Below, piece after piece: positions 22,101 to 33,489 of a stretch of 64,000 bases of DNA. The stretch comes from Symsagittifera roscoffensis (taxonomy: Eukaryota > Xenacoelomorpha > Acoela > Convolutidae). Each line of letters begins with the position of its first letter. Position 1 is the first letter of the stretch. The stretch is from contig NC_087063.1 in assembly GCF_963678635.1 (NCBI RefSeq), forward strand, positions 59,218,759 through 59,282,758. Direction: 5' to 3'. Made by a program: the position numbers and the translations under genes. The notes beneath the pieces are model-generated. The model saw nothing but the letters and a program-made list of their open reading frames with translations, had not been told where the DNA came from and did not search any database.

Positions 22101-25100
22101 TGGAGCAGTAATAACATAAACAACATAAAAAATTAATTGAAAAAAATTAAAATGAAAAGTGTGTTTTCTAAAATTTGAAAATTTTTCTATGAATATTATC
22201 CCCCCACACGCCATATAAAGTACAAAACAATAGATTTTGCTCCTGGTAACAAATCAATTATCGAAAAAAAGCTTCTTTCAACCGAGTTGGAACGATTTCT
22301 AAGACGGATTAAATCTCCGCTTATTACGCGTTAATAGCGCGAATTATATCGCGCGTTAATTGTCCCAAATTGGTCAAAATGGCAATCTTTAAACCCTCAT
22401 AAATTTACGAAAAATAATCACAGGTGAAATATCTTTTCAAATTTGAGCTCATGACAACAATAGTTTTTGAATGATATCAAAAAAATTCCGTCGAAAATGG
22501 CTAGTTAAAAAGTCGAAATTTGTCTGAAGAAAAAAAAAACCCACCCCGAGCACAAATATTCCGTTACTTTCGTATCGAAAGTCGGAACAATAACTGGTTT
22601 TTAAAATGTTAACAGAGGAACCTGGCAATCAAGTTTTTTTCCTTGCTTTCAATTGACTGCTGAAACGGGTTTTCGAGGAAAATGACCGAGTATTTCTTCA
22701 GACAAATGTCGTTTTTTAACTGCCAATTCTGATCTAATTATTTGATATCATTTAAAAAGTCTCGTTGAGTTCAATTTTAAAAAGTTTTTTTTCCTGTGAT
22801 CGTTTTTCGGTAAAGTTATGGGGCTTTAAAAATTGTCAAAATAGTTTTTCTGTTTTTAACTTTCGTAAAACTTACCGTACTGTTTTACATTGTCCACTTT
22901 GGCCTAATTCAGACAATTAACGCTCGATTTATTTCGTGCTAGTGAAGCGTAACGCATCTTAGAAATCGTTCCATATTGTCCAAGGCACTACATTTGGTCT
23001 TATTAAAGTTTTGGTATAATTGAAGCATAACACTTTGTACTTTGTACTAGCGTAAGGGTGGATGATTTTCAAAAACTATTAAAAAACTAATTTGAAATGG
23101 TTTCAGTTCTTAAAATTCATCAGTTTTTAAGATGAGCACTACTCCACAAATCTTAGCAAGAATGCTCGTATCGAGGCGAAGCCCTGAAAGTTCCGACTGC
23201 CTATTAACGTTTATGGAGCAGTAATAACATAAACAACATAAAAAATTGATTGAAAAAAATTAAAATGAAAAACTTGTTTTCTAAAATTTGAAAATTTTTC
23301 TATGAAAATTATCCCCCCACACGCCATATAAAGTACAAAACAATAGATTTCGCTCCTTGTAACAAACCAATTATGGCAAATAAGCTTCTTTCAACCAATT
23401 TGGAACGATTTCTAAGACGAATTAAATCTCCGCTTATTACGCGTTAATAGCGCGAATTATATCGCGCGTTAATTGTCCCAAATTGGTCAAAATGGCAATC
23501 TTTAAACCCTCATAAATTTACGAAAAATAATCACAGGTGAAATATCTTTTCAAATTTGAGCTCATGACAACAATAGTTTTTGAATGATATCAAAAAAATT
23601 CCGTCGAAAATGGCTAGTTAAAAAGTCGAAATTTGTCTGAAGAAAAAAAACCCACCCCGAGCACAAATATTCCGTTACTTTCGTATCGAAAGTCGGAACA
23701 ATAACTGATTTTTAAAATCTTAACAGAGGAACCTGGCAATCAAGCTTTTTTCCTTGCTTTCAATTGACTGCTGAAACGGGTTTTTGAGGAAAATAACCGA
23801 GTATTTCTTCAGACAAATGTCGTTTTTTAACTGCCAGTTTTGATCTAATTATTTGATATCATTTAAATATTTTTGTTGTATTCAATTTTAGTAAGTTTTT
23901 TTTCCTGTGATCGTTTTTCGGTAAAGTTATGGGGCTTTAATAATTGTCAAAATAGTTTTCCTGTTTTTAACTTTCGTAAACTTTCGTTACTTCAGACAAT
24001 TAACGCTCGATTTATTTCGTGCTAGTGAAGCGTAACGCATCTTAGAAATCGTTCCATATTGACCAAGGCACTATATTTGGTCTTATTAAAGTTTTGGTAT
24101 AATTGAAGCATAACACTTTGTATTTGTACTAGCGTAAGGGTGGATGATTTTCAAAAACTATTAAAAAACTAATTTGAAATGTTTTCAGTTCTTAAAATTC
24201 ATCAGTTTTTAAGATGAGCACTACTCCACAAATCTTAACAAGAATGCTCGTATCGAGGCGAAGCCCTGAAAGTTCCGACTGCCTATCAACGTTTTTGGAG
24301 CAGTAATAACATAAACAACATAAAAAATTAATTGAAAAAAATTAAAATGAAAAACGTGTTTTCTAAAATTTGAAAATTTTTCTATGAATATTATCCCCCC
24401 ACACGCCATATAAAGTACAAAACAATAGATTTTGCTCCTGGTAACAAATCAATTATCGAAAAAAAGCTTCTTTCAACCGAGTTGGAACGATTTCTAAGAC
24501 GGATTAAATCTCCGCTTATTACGCGTTAATAGCGCGAATTATATCGCGCGTTAATTGTCCCAAATTGGTCAAAATGGCAATCTTTAAACCCTCATAATTT
24601 TACGAAAAATAATCACAGGTGAAATATCTTTTCAAATTTGAGCCCATGACAACAATAGTTTTTGAATGATATCAAAAAAATTCCGTCGAAAATGGCTAGT
24701 TAAAAAGTCGAAATTTGTCTGAAGAAAAAAAAAACCCACCCCGAGCACAAATATTCCGTTACTTTCGTATCGAAAGTCGGAACAATAACTGGTTTTTAAA
24801 ATGTTAACAGAGGAACCTGGCAATCAAGTTTTTTTCCTTGCTTTCAATTGACTGCTGAAACGGGTTTTCGAGGAAAATGACCGAGTATTTCTTCAGACAA
24901 ATGTCGTTTTTTAACTGCCAATTTTGATCTAATTATTTGATATCATTTAAAAAGTCTCGTTGAGTTCAATTTTAAAAAGTTTTTTTTCCTGTGATCGTTT
25001 TTCGGTAAAGTTATGGGGCTTTAAAAATTGTCAAAATAGTTTTTCTGTTTTTAACTTTCGTAAAACTTACCGTACTCTTTTACATTGTCCACTTTGGCCT

Positions 25101-26999
25101 AATTCAGACAATTAACGCTCGATTTATTTCGTGCTAGTGAAGCGTAACGCATCTTAGAAATCGTTCCATATTGTCCAAGGCACTACATTTGGTCTTATTA
25201 AAGTTTTGGTATAATTGAAGCATAACACTTTGTACTTTGTACTAGCGTAAGGGTGGATGATTTTCAAAAACTATTAAAAAACTAATTTGAAATGGTTTCA
25301 GTTCTTAAAATTCATCAGTTTTTAAGATGAGCACTACTCCACAAATCTTAGCAAGAATGCTCGTATCGAGGCGAAGCCCTGAAAGTTCCGACTGCCTATT
25401 AACGTTTATGGAGCAGTAATAACATAAACAACATAAAAAATTGATTGAAAAAAATTAAAATGAAAAACTTGTTTTCTAAAATTTGAAAATTTTTCTATGA
25501 AAATTATCCCCCCACACGCCATATAAAGTACAAAACAATAGATTTCGCTCCTTGTAACAAACCAATTATGGCAAAAAAGCTTCTTTCAACCAATTTGGAA
25601 CGATTTCTAAGACGAATTAAATCTCCGCTTATTACGCGTTAATAGCGCGAATTATATCGCGCGTTAATTGTCCCAAATTGGTCAAAATGGCCAAAATGGC
25701 AATCTTTAAACCCTCATAATTTTAAGAAAAATAGTCACAGATGAAATATCTTTTCAAATTTGAGCTCAGGACAACAATAGTTTTCGGATGATATCAAAAA
25801 ATTCCGTCGAAAATGGCTAGTTAAAAAGTCGAAATTTGTCTGAAGAAAAAAAACCCACCCGAGCACAAATATTCCGTTACTTTCGTATCGAAAGTCGGAA
25901 CAATAACTGATTTTTAAAATCTTAACAGAGGAACCTGGCAATCAAGCTTTTTTCCTTGCTTTCAATTGACTGCTGAAACGGGTTTTTGAGGAAAATAACC
26001 GAGTATTTCTTCAGACAAATGTCGTTTTTTAACTGCCAGTTTTGATCTAATTATTTGATATCATTTAAATATTTTTGTTGTATTCAATTTTAGTAAGTTT
26101 TTTTTCCTGTGATCGTTTTTCGGTAAAGTTATGGGGCTTTAATAATTGTCAAAATAGTTTTCCTGTTTTTAACTTTCGTAAAACTTACCGTTCTGTTTTA
26201 CATTGTCCACTTTGGCCTACTTCAGACAATTAACGCTCGATTTATTTCGTGCTAGTGAAGCGTAACGCATCTTAGAAATCGTTCCATATTGACCAAGGCA
26301 CTATATTTGGTCTTATTAAAGTTTTGGTATAATTGAAGCATAACACTTTGTATTTGTACTAGCGTAAGGGTGGATGATTTTCAAAAACTATAAAAAAACT
26401 AATTTGAAATGTTTTCAGTTCTTAAAATTCATCAGTTTTTAAGATGAGCACTACTCCACAAATCTTAACAAGACTGCTCGTATCGAGGCGAAGCCTTGAA
26501 AGTTCCGACTGCCTATTAACGTTTATGGAGCAGTAATAACATAAACAACATACAAAAATAAATTGAAAAAAATTAAAATGAAAAACGTGTTTTCTAAAAT
26601 TTGAAAATTTTTCTATGAAAATTATCCCCCCACACGCCATATAAGGTACAAAACAATAGATTTCGCTACTTGTAACAAATCAATTATGGCAAATAAGCTT
26701 CTTTCAACCAATTTGGAACGATTTCTAAGACGGATTAAATCTCCGCTTATTACGCGTTAATAGCGCGAATTATATCGCGCGTTAATTGTCCCAAATTGGT
26801 CAAAATGGCCAAAATGGCAATCTTTAAACCCTCATAATTTTACGAAAAATAGTCAAAGGTAAAATATCTTTTCAAATTTGAGCTCAGGACAACAATAGTT
26901 TTCGAATGATATCGAAAAATTCCGTCGAAAATGGCTAGTTGAAAAGTCGAAATTTGTCTGAAGAAAAAAAAACCCACCCCGAGCACAACCATTCCGTTA

Positions 27000-27135
27000 C
27001 TTTCGTATCGAGAGTCGGAACAAAAAGCAGTCACACCATACAGGGCTTCAATTTGATATGACCAGATTGTTGTTCTGACTTTCGAAGAAAGTAAGGAATA
27101 TATATGGTAGGGGTGGTTTTTTGTTCAGACCATAT
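27000..27135. repeat. Inverted junction at the right end of the satellite array
   Basis: After the last monomer, the segment TTGTTCTGACTTTCGAAGAAAGTAAGG to GGTGGTTTTTTGTTCAG (about 27073-27135) is the diverged reverse complement of the GAAGAAAAAAAACCCACCCC to GTCGGAACAA segment just before it (26957-27023). The array therefore ends in a foldback rather than a simple truncation. Confidence 0.65.
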
Positions 27136-27755
27136 ATCAATAGTTTGTTTCTCTCCGGGGATCAATTCCTTGTCCAAAATTTCGCACTCACCATGATAAT
27201 AAACTGACTGTATAGTCGCTGCCAAATCAGTCTAACTACACTGCTCGTTATATATTTTGCTGCTGAAAATAAAAATAAGCCAGCGCTATAAAATTGTTCC
27301 AAATTGAATTGAGGCAAGCTAAATGTCTTACTAGCTCCATACGCAACTCAAACTTTAGTTCTTAAAATTTGTTGCTATCCGAGTAAAGTTCATAGTTTGT
27401 TCTTTTTTACCAAAAACTTATTAAATCTGTTAATGGGCAGTCGGAATATTTATGGTTTTGCCAATACAGGAGCAGTATTGTTACAAATAATATACAAATG
27501 AACGGTTAAAGGTTAAACCTAAAATATACAACAGTTTTGAAACATTTTGATTAGCTAGAGTATAGATCATTAAAACACTAGCCGGAGGTTAATTTACAAA
27601 ATATGCTTTATTTACTAGTAATCCTCTAATTGGAAACATCAAACATCATTTACTTGGAGAAATGTACGGATGATCCAAAAGGCTTAGCAGGAATAGATCT
27701 TGAAGTGTCCCAAGAGACGATTTCTTAGGCAGAAGTTTCTAATACTGAGTTATGT
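27136..27755. other. No feature recognised
   Basis: AT-rich sequence between the satellite and a short open frame. No gene, RNA or repeat seen. Confidence 0.4.
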
Positions 27756-27959
27756 ATGGATTACTATACTGATAGAGTAATTTCAGATTGGGTACACCGT
27801 CTGCTCATCACGCTATCTTATTTTAGTCCGGATAGATTCGTGCAACTTCTTAGTCTACTACCGATCTTAATCTTACTCTTATATCTCCTATTCTCAATAG
27901 ATCTAGTGTATACTGGTTTATGCGAGTTAGTTTCCAGAAGGAGAACAACTGTTTTCTAA
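27756..27959 (+). CDS. Short hypothetical open frame, one membrane-like segment
   Basis: 67 codons from ATG at 27756. Residues about 28-50 (VQLLSLLPILILLLYLLFSI) form a hydrophobic stretch long enough for one membrane span, followed by a basic end (VSRRRTTVF). No family recognised and no sign of splice sites. A perfect 12-bp-stem hairpin begins 21 bases after the stop. It may be chance in AT-rich DNA. Confidence 0.15.
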   Translation: MDYYTDRVISDWVHRLLITLSYFSPDRFVQLLSLLPILILLLYLLFSIDLVYTGLCELVSRRRTTVF

Positions 27960-27979
27960 GTTTAATTCAAATTGCTCTG

Positions 27980-28007
27980 GTGCTGAAACTATAAGTAGTT
28001 TCAGCAC
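27980..28007. other. Perfect 12-bp hairpin with 4-base loop
   Basis: GTGCTGAAACTA (27980-27991), loop TAAG, then TAGTTTCAGCAC (27996-28007). No mismatch in the stem. It does not match the histone mRNA stem-loop consensus. It could be an RNA processing or end signal of a nearby transcript, or the remains of a small palindromic element. Confidence 0.6.
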
Positions 28008-28815
28008 TTACAAATAAGAGTAAATGTTAGTAGGGAATATGATTGGTTAATTAAGAATATTTTAAAAAATTAGAGAATTGTGATTATAACCAATTATAAA
28101 TTCTAAAATAGAACTGGTTCCACCCATCCGGGGTTTAGAGAGTTTTCAGTTTTTATTGTTTTAATGTAGTGAAGGACGGGTGATATAGGTTCTTTTGGAA
28201 GTTGCAAACATTGGGGGAAAAAGAAGTGTGGCTGTTGGTGTTTGAAGGGTGAAGATTGTCATGTTCGTATTTGTAGACGGGTCTCGTTGATCGTGGTAGT
28301 CTTGTGTGATTGTGTCAAGACTTCTGATCGATGCAATGATGTTTCGATTTTGTCAAGTTTGGAGCGAGACTGCGTGCAGGGTGAAGTTTGACTTTTCCGT
28401 GTGAAGTGCCAAGTGACTAGGATCTGTACGTGTAGTCAACATCGAGGTTGCCATTGGTCTGGTACAATGGTTTTTGTTGGCTGCAATGTTAGGTCCATAC
28501 TTAAAATCCTTTGAGGTACTGACTTTGGGCAGCAAATCAAATAGATTTGCCATTCCGAATTTGGAATGTGATTGGATTGTCAACTGCTTTGCCTGCTATA
28601 TACATACTCCAATTATCTTTTACATATATAAGTTTCTTTGTTAATTTTAGTTCTAGTTATGATTTGTTATTAATATTTATCGCAAAGCGTTTTTGTTTTA
28701 GTTTGGATATTTTTAAAGAGTCGCTCACCCTAGAGAAACTCTTCACAAAAACAGAGTCTGTTTCACGATGCGTGATGTAGTGCGGTGGGTTAGGCCGGCT
28801 ATAGAGCATGCTCAG
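28008..28815. other. Unassigned sequence downstream of the Gypsy-like element
   Basis: Less AT-rich than its surroundings. By position it could include the 3' LTR of the minus-strand element at 28.8-39.5 kb, but I found no second copy to prove an LTR because the other end is lost at the N gap. Confidence 0.3.
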
Positions 28816-28869
28816 GACGCCCTTCTCGTTGTTGAGGCCAGGAGTGGGCTATTATTTTGAGGTCTCTTT

Positions 28870-31432
28870 GTGCAGAATCTCTTTTTGTGTTCAACCTTTT
28901 GTTTAGTTTTTTTTACTTGTTTTTTCTCTTTTTCTTCTGGTTGTGTCTTTTTCTCAAAAACTGAATCTTTTGTTTTGGTTTTGTCTTTCGATTTTTTTGT
29001 GTTTTATTCGATTGTGGTAAGACTTGAAAATGGTCTTCAAAATGTCATTTATCCAGTTTTAATCTGGTTTTGGTCTGGTTTGGGTACCGCGGCCTTTTCT
29101 TTCTTAGTCATGCTATTACTTTGTAGTTTTGTGACGTTAGTAAACTGCTTTGATTATTGTAGTTCACTATATAATTCCTTCTAACCCGTTAAAAGAAAAT
29201 TTGAAACGTGTGAAAACTGGTTAGAGTTTTTATCAGTGAAAATTAAAACTTAAATTTCATTATTTAAACAATTCTTCGTGGGCGAGCTGTGCGATTGTGG
29301 GAAAAGTTTATGGGCGAGTGAATGATTCAAATCCTATAAAAGAAGCATCATGTAAAATGGTTAGTACTTGTCTGAATTTTCTGCTTTTTTTTTATTTTAC
29401 TGCGTTGAAATTTCAATTTTACTGCTTTTGGGCAACTTTAATTCATGAATTTACTGCTTGCTAAAAAGAAATTTATTTCATTGTGGATCATTTACTAAAT
29501 TGCTGCTATTTGTGAGAAATGTTACTGACTTTATAATTTTACTGCGATTTGTTTATAGGAGTTTTAAATTTTTAAGAAAGAATTTTTCAATTTTTTATTT
29601 GTTTTTTGTTTGTTTTAGATGATGGTGTGATGAGATCTAATAGGAAAGTGAAATATTTAGAAAAAATGGTTAGTTGTGTTTTGAATATATTAGTGTAAAA
29701 TACATTATTATAATTTCCTAATCATCAGCAAAAAATCCATCTGGAAAAATATCGTGAATGACGTTGATATTATTAGTAGTTTGGCAAGTAAGCGAGTGAT
29801 ATAATCAGTTTGCAGTAGTGGCCAAAGCAATTCAAATGCTTAGATGATTTCGTGCTGTTCACTACTTTGTGAGAATTCCCGCGATGTGTTTTGGATTAGA
29901 TTAGAAAGCTTGTGATTATATTTGATGCTAAGAATGTTTTCTAGGATTGGGATTTCAACGGGCTGTATATATTCGTGAGGGACAATTAATGGACGGGTTT
30001 CATCAACAATAAAATTTCGGGTTAGTGATTAGAATTTATACATTTGTCGGATAGGGTCGTAGTTTCTAAGGATTCCTTGCATGTTAGTGTCTTTGATACA
30101 ATATGTGAAGTTTAAGAAGAATGGTGAAATGTAATTGGAGTTAATAAGTTGAAATCGATGGTGTGGGTTTCGGTGTGTGTGTAATGGTGTTGTATGAATT
30201 TATAGTAAGTGTTTGTGTGCGTTTGTTTTGTGCGCAACATAACTCGATCTGAGCAGTGTAAGTCACGTTCTTTGTGTGTTAGGAAATTAAAAGTTAATGA
30301 AGGTTGTTAAATTTACTGAAATAAGAGTCGTAAGCTTTTGTGTCGCGAAGTGCTGCAAATATAATGTGATCATTTTTTTATTCAAGCAGTTGATAGTAAA
30401 AACATACGAAAATTTGATAAAAAATTTCTCAGTTAGTTGGGGGTTAGCGTTAGTATCGTCATTTGAAAAGATTGTGTCGTGCAATGGCGGGATCATAATT
30501 GTTATTTGAAAATCTATTAGCTTTTTGTGCAGGGAATCTAGTTGGTTTTAATTTAATCCGATGGTTTTGAACTGTTTTTCGTGAAGTGCTGTAGTGATAT
30601 GATATAGCCTAGTTTGACATAATTCATTATCAACTGGATTATTATACAGTGGGAGTGATAACGGGTTACTGAAGTGATAGTATGAGGTCCATGAAAGTGT
30701 GGGAAAGAATGCTTTTTCGTTAACGTAATTTGGTTGTTCGTTGTTAGGATTTGAGGGATATTAAGTATATTGTGGAAAAAATGGTAAGTATACTTGGAGA
30801 AATTCTTTTGTGTTAGTATGAAGTAGATGATCCATAATAGTTTAAGCTGATCGAGGGTTAGAAGGGAACGGATTATTGGGGACTTTTCGTTTAAATACTC
30901 ATTGGACTCGGGTTTCACCAGTAGTGGATGGGGAGTTGGAGGAATCTGAGGATGTCATGGTCCGTGAGAGGTGATGAATGGTTAGTGTTAGGTAGTTGTA
31001 GTAGTTATTGAAGGGTTATGAAGTTATCTAATTCGTTTTCAAGTTCAATGTCGACGGGGCTAGACTGGTCAGGTGGGTCGCTGGTCATTGGGGAGTAGAT
31101 CGGGGTTGCATCGGAAAGGGAGGAAGGAGCTGAGGAAGGTTCATCGGAGATTTGAGTATGGATGGTTGGAAAGGGAGGTTGGGAAAAGTAAATGGGCTAG
31201 GTTCGGAGTCTGCAAATTCATCGGGGGTTTCAGTATCAGAGTTTTTAAATTGTGAGATGGTGTGAAAAACTGTGTACGTGGAAGTATTGTCTGAGACCAT
31301 GCTTAGTGAATTGTTAGTATATGATGGTTCAGGGTAGAGAGGGAAATCAAAAAATGGTAAGACTTGGGAGTGGCATTGGAGGTTGGATGGGTATGAAAGG
31401 GAACGGTTGAGAGATCCAATATGGCGGCTCAT
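28870..31432 (-). pseudogene. Env-like or unknown third-gene remnants
   Basis: Minus-strand frames look protein-like but are broken. A 115-codon open piece (31432-31085) is Ser/Pro-rich, with DTETPDEFADSEPSPF. About 130 codons share one frame with several stops (30960-30553) and include ELCQTRLYHI. A piece at 30496-30287 follows in the same frame. After a frameshift comes a segment from 30240, then one near 30020-29790 (RPLIVPHEYIQPVEIP). A Lys-rich piece lies at about 29000-28870. Placed after integrase, these may be the envelope or accessory gene of the Gypsy-like element, or a second element. No family recognised with certainty. Confidence 0.35.
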
Positions 31433-31689
31433 CGTGGGCTCAAAGGATGGTGGTTCTGAGAACGGAAACTAGTGGTATGGGACTGTTCAATAATCTGTTC
31501 ATACGTCTCGTCTACATTTGGTTGTTGTGCTACAATGTGGGTAACTGGACTTTGTGGGTACCTGTTGAGATGAGCTCTGTTAGGGATATGCTCCTGTAAT
31601 TTCGTGGTACTAAAAATAATGGATGTTTATTTTGTAATGTATGTAATTGTGGTGCAGTATGTGTCGTGTTTCTAGTGTCTTGTGAATTA

Positions 31690-33160
31690 TCATATGTTTT
31701 GGGTGTATTTGATAGTTTTTTTATTGTATTCAATTTTTTGAGCGTCTAAGAAAATTTTGTTAATTGAGAGTGAAATTATTCCGAAAAATCCTGCGAAAAG
31801 TATGCGTGCCACGCTTGCTTGTTTGTTTACTTGTGTGTGTATTGCGCATGGATTGTAGATCCCTTTTAAGAGAGAGAAAAGAAATCCAAGAAAGTTAAAC
31901 ATTGTGTATAATATAGTCAATCTTTCTAAGGTGTAATAGGGCCATCCTAGAAAGGCAAGAAGTTTGTTTTTCAAATTTACAAAACTAAAAATATTTATTG
32001 GTGATATATCTTGTGGTCTGTATTTTGCGCCGTTTAAGTAAATGTAATCTTTTATATCTTTAAAATATCCGCTGTAGTCTTTTGCGTAGATGCCTGAAAA
32101 GCCTGCTTTTTCTGAAAGTTTGCGTAAGTCTTGATCAATGGATTGTCGTTGTATTGTGTCGTTTTTGTGAGTATTTTTTGAAATTGTTGTGTACGTATGT
32201 GGTGTTGAATGTCGAATTTAGAGTATATGCAGATCGATTGTAAATCAATATTTGGATTGGGCGCGATAGCTCTGATGCTTTCTGATGAAATTTTTTTAAT
32301 GGTTGCATAAGTGTAGGGTATGGTGTGAGAAGGTAGTAATTATCGTCGTTAGGATTCAATTGTACTACATTGTGTCTGTTGTTTTCTGATCCGCATGGGA
32401 CTGCTGTATCCCAAAAATGAGTTCTTCGGGAAAATGTATCAACAAAAAGTACTTTATTTTCTTCAGAATATTGGGATTCTTTTAAAGCATCTTTTATCTT
32501 CAAAAACATATAAGGGTGATACTTTTTTGGTACAAGTGTAAAAACATAGTATGTTTCCTTCGTAGTCAATAAAATTTGATCTAATACCTGATAATAAATG
32601 TCCTCCATAAGGGATTTTGAGTACTGCTAGTGCAAGTGATTGTATAATTTGTATTTTTTTCAAGTTCGCATAATTGATGTAGTGTTTCAAAGTCTGTTAA
32701 AGACATTTCTTGAAAAATTCTACTTATTGTAAAGTTTAGTTTCATGTCTAGGTGCATATAATAATGAATTGCGCCAAAATGAGTTTTGTTCATAAGTGGG
32801 GTGTTTTATTTGCAAGCGATTTCCGTTTCTGGATAGAATTGAAAACGTGTTAGTTTGTTTTCTATGTTATTGATATTTTTGAAGCGTTGATCGTTTGTCT
32901 GATTTTTTCAGGGTTGACTTCATTATAAGGTATGGAGTCAAAAAGTAATTTCGATGATGTTTGATCATTCTTGCGTGTATTTTTGCAACATGAAATGTGG
33001 TACATGTGTTTTCGGGGAACCAAAAAATTGTTGCTTGTGTTCTAGTTGTTGGATCGCAAAATCCCTGGTCGTTAAAGTAATCGAATTCCTTGATAAATTT
33101 TTAAGTCATCTGTTAAATCTTGTTTTAATTGTACTTTTTCTAATTGGATTTTCCAATCAA
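31690..33160 (-). pseudogene. Envelope-glycoprotein-like remnant
   Basis: A 157-codon open piece (32608-32135) holds three closely spaced N-glycosylation sequons (NRS, NST, NTT near its end) and one Cys (VPCGSE). Overlapping pieces at 32690-32463 and 32793-32581 continue upstream in other frames. Downstream, 31974-31690 encodes two hydrophobic segments (LTILYTMFNFLGFLFSLL and ILFAGFFGIISLSI) suited to membrane spans. An ectodomain-like part followed by membrane segments after integrase suggests a retroviral-type env. It could instead be an unrelated captured membrane protein. Confidence 0.4.
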
Positions 33161-33489
33161 AAAACATAGTTTTGTGATATCCTTTGTTTTTTTGTCAGGT
33201 TTGCAATTAGAATGGTGTTTGTTCCAATGTGTGGTATCCAATTTTTGTCATGGAGATCACCAGTTAATCGTCCATGTGCGCCGTGGAATTGTTACTTATC
33301 ATCTATTTCACATGACCTTTGTATCTTACAAGCTCCCCTTGATGTGCAGAGTCTAGAAAAAACTTGAAAACTTACCAACTGTCGATTTGCGCCTTTATTT
33401 TGGGTTAATTTTAATCGATTAAGCTTGTTTTTACAATCTTCAGGGATAAGATGTAAAAGTTTTACTATATTACTTTGATAGAAAGATAT

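Larger units (their letters stand above)
16231..27025. repeat. Tandem array of a ~1.1-kb satellite, about ten monomers
   Basis: The phrase GCTCGTATC(GAG)GCGAAGCC begins at 16258, 17599, 18706, 19814, 20931, 22051, 23164, 24246, 25359 and 26476. Spacings are 1341, 1107, 1108, 1117, 1120, 1113, 1082, 1113 and 1117 bp. The first monomer is enlarged by an internal duplication and is the most diverged; the monomer before 24246 has a deletion near 23975. Monomers carry no credible coding region; short open frames recur only because the repeat does. Each monomer is itself a large inverted repeat (see 18237-19182). Confidence 0.92.

Noticed and set aside
18963-26640. Short open frames repeated through the 1.1-kb satellite (for example those with FLTSHFRRNF or MACGGIIFIEKF)
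   Set aside because: They recur only because the monomer recurs, change length between monomers, and show no coding conservation.
28870-29184. Plus-strand 104-codon hydrophobic frame (CFFSFSSGCVFF)
   Set aside because: Phe/Ser-rich translation of a T-rich strand; the minus strand reads as a Lys-rich remnant that better fits the surrounding element.
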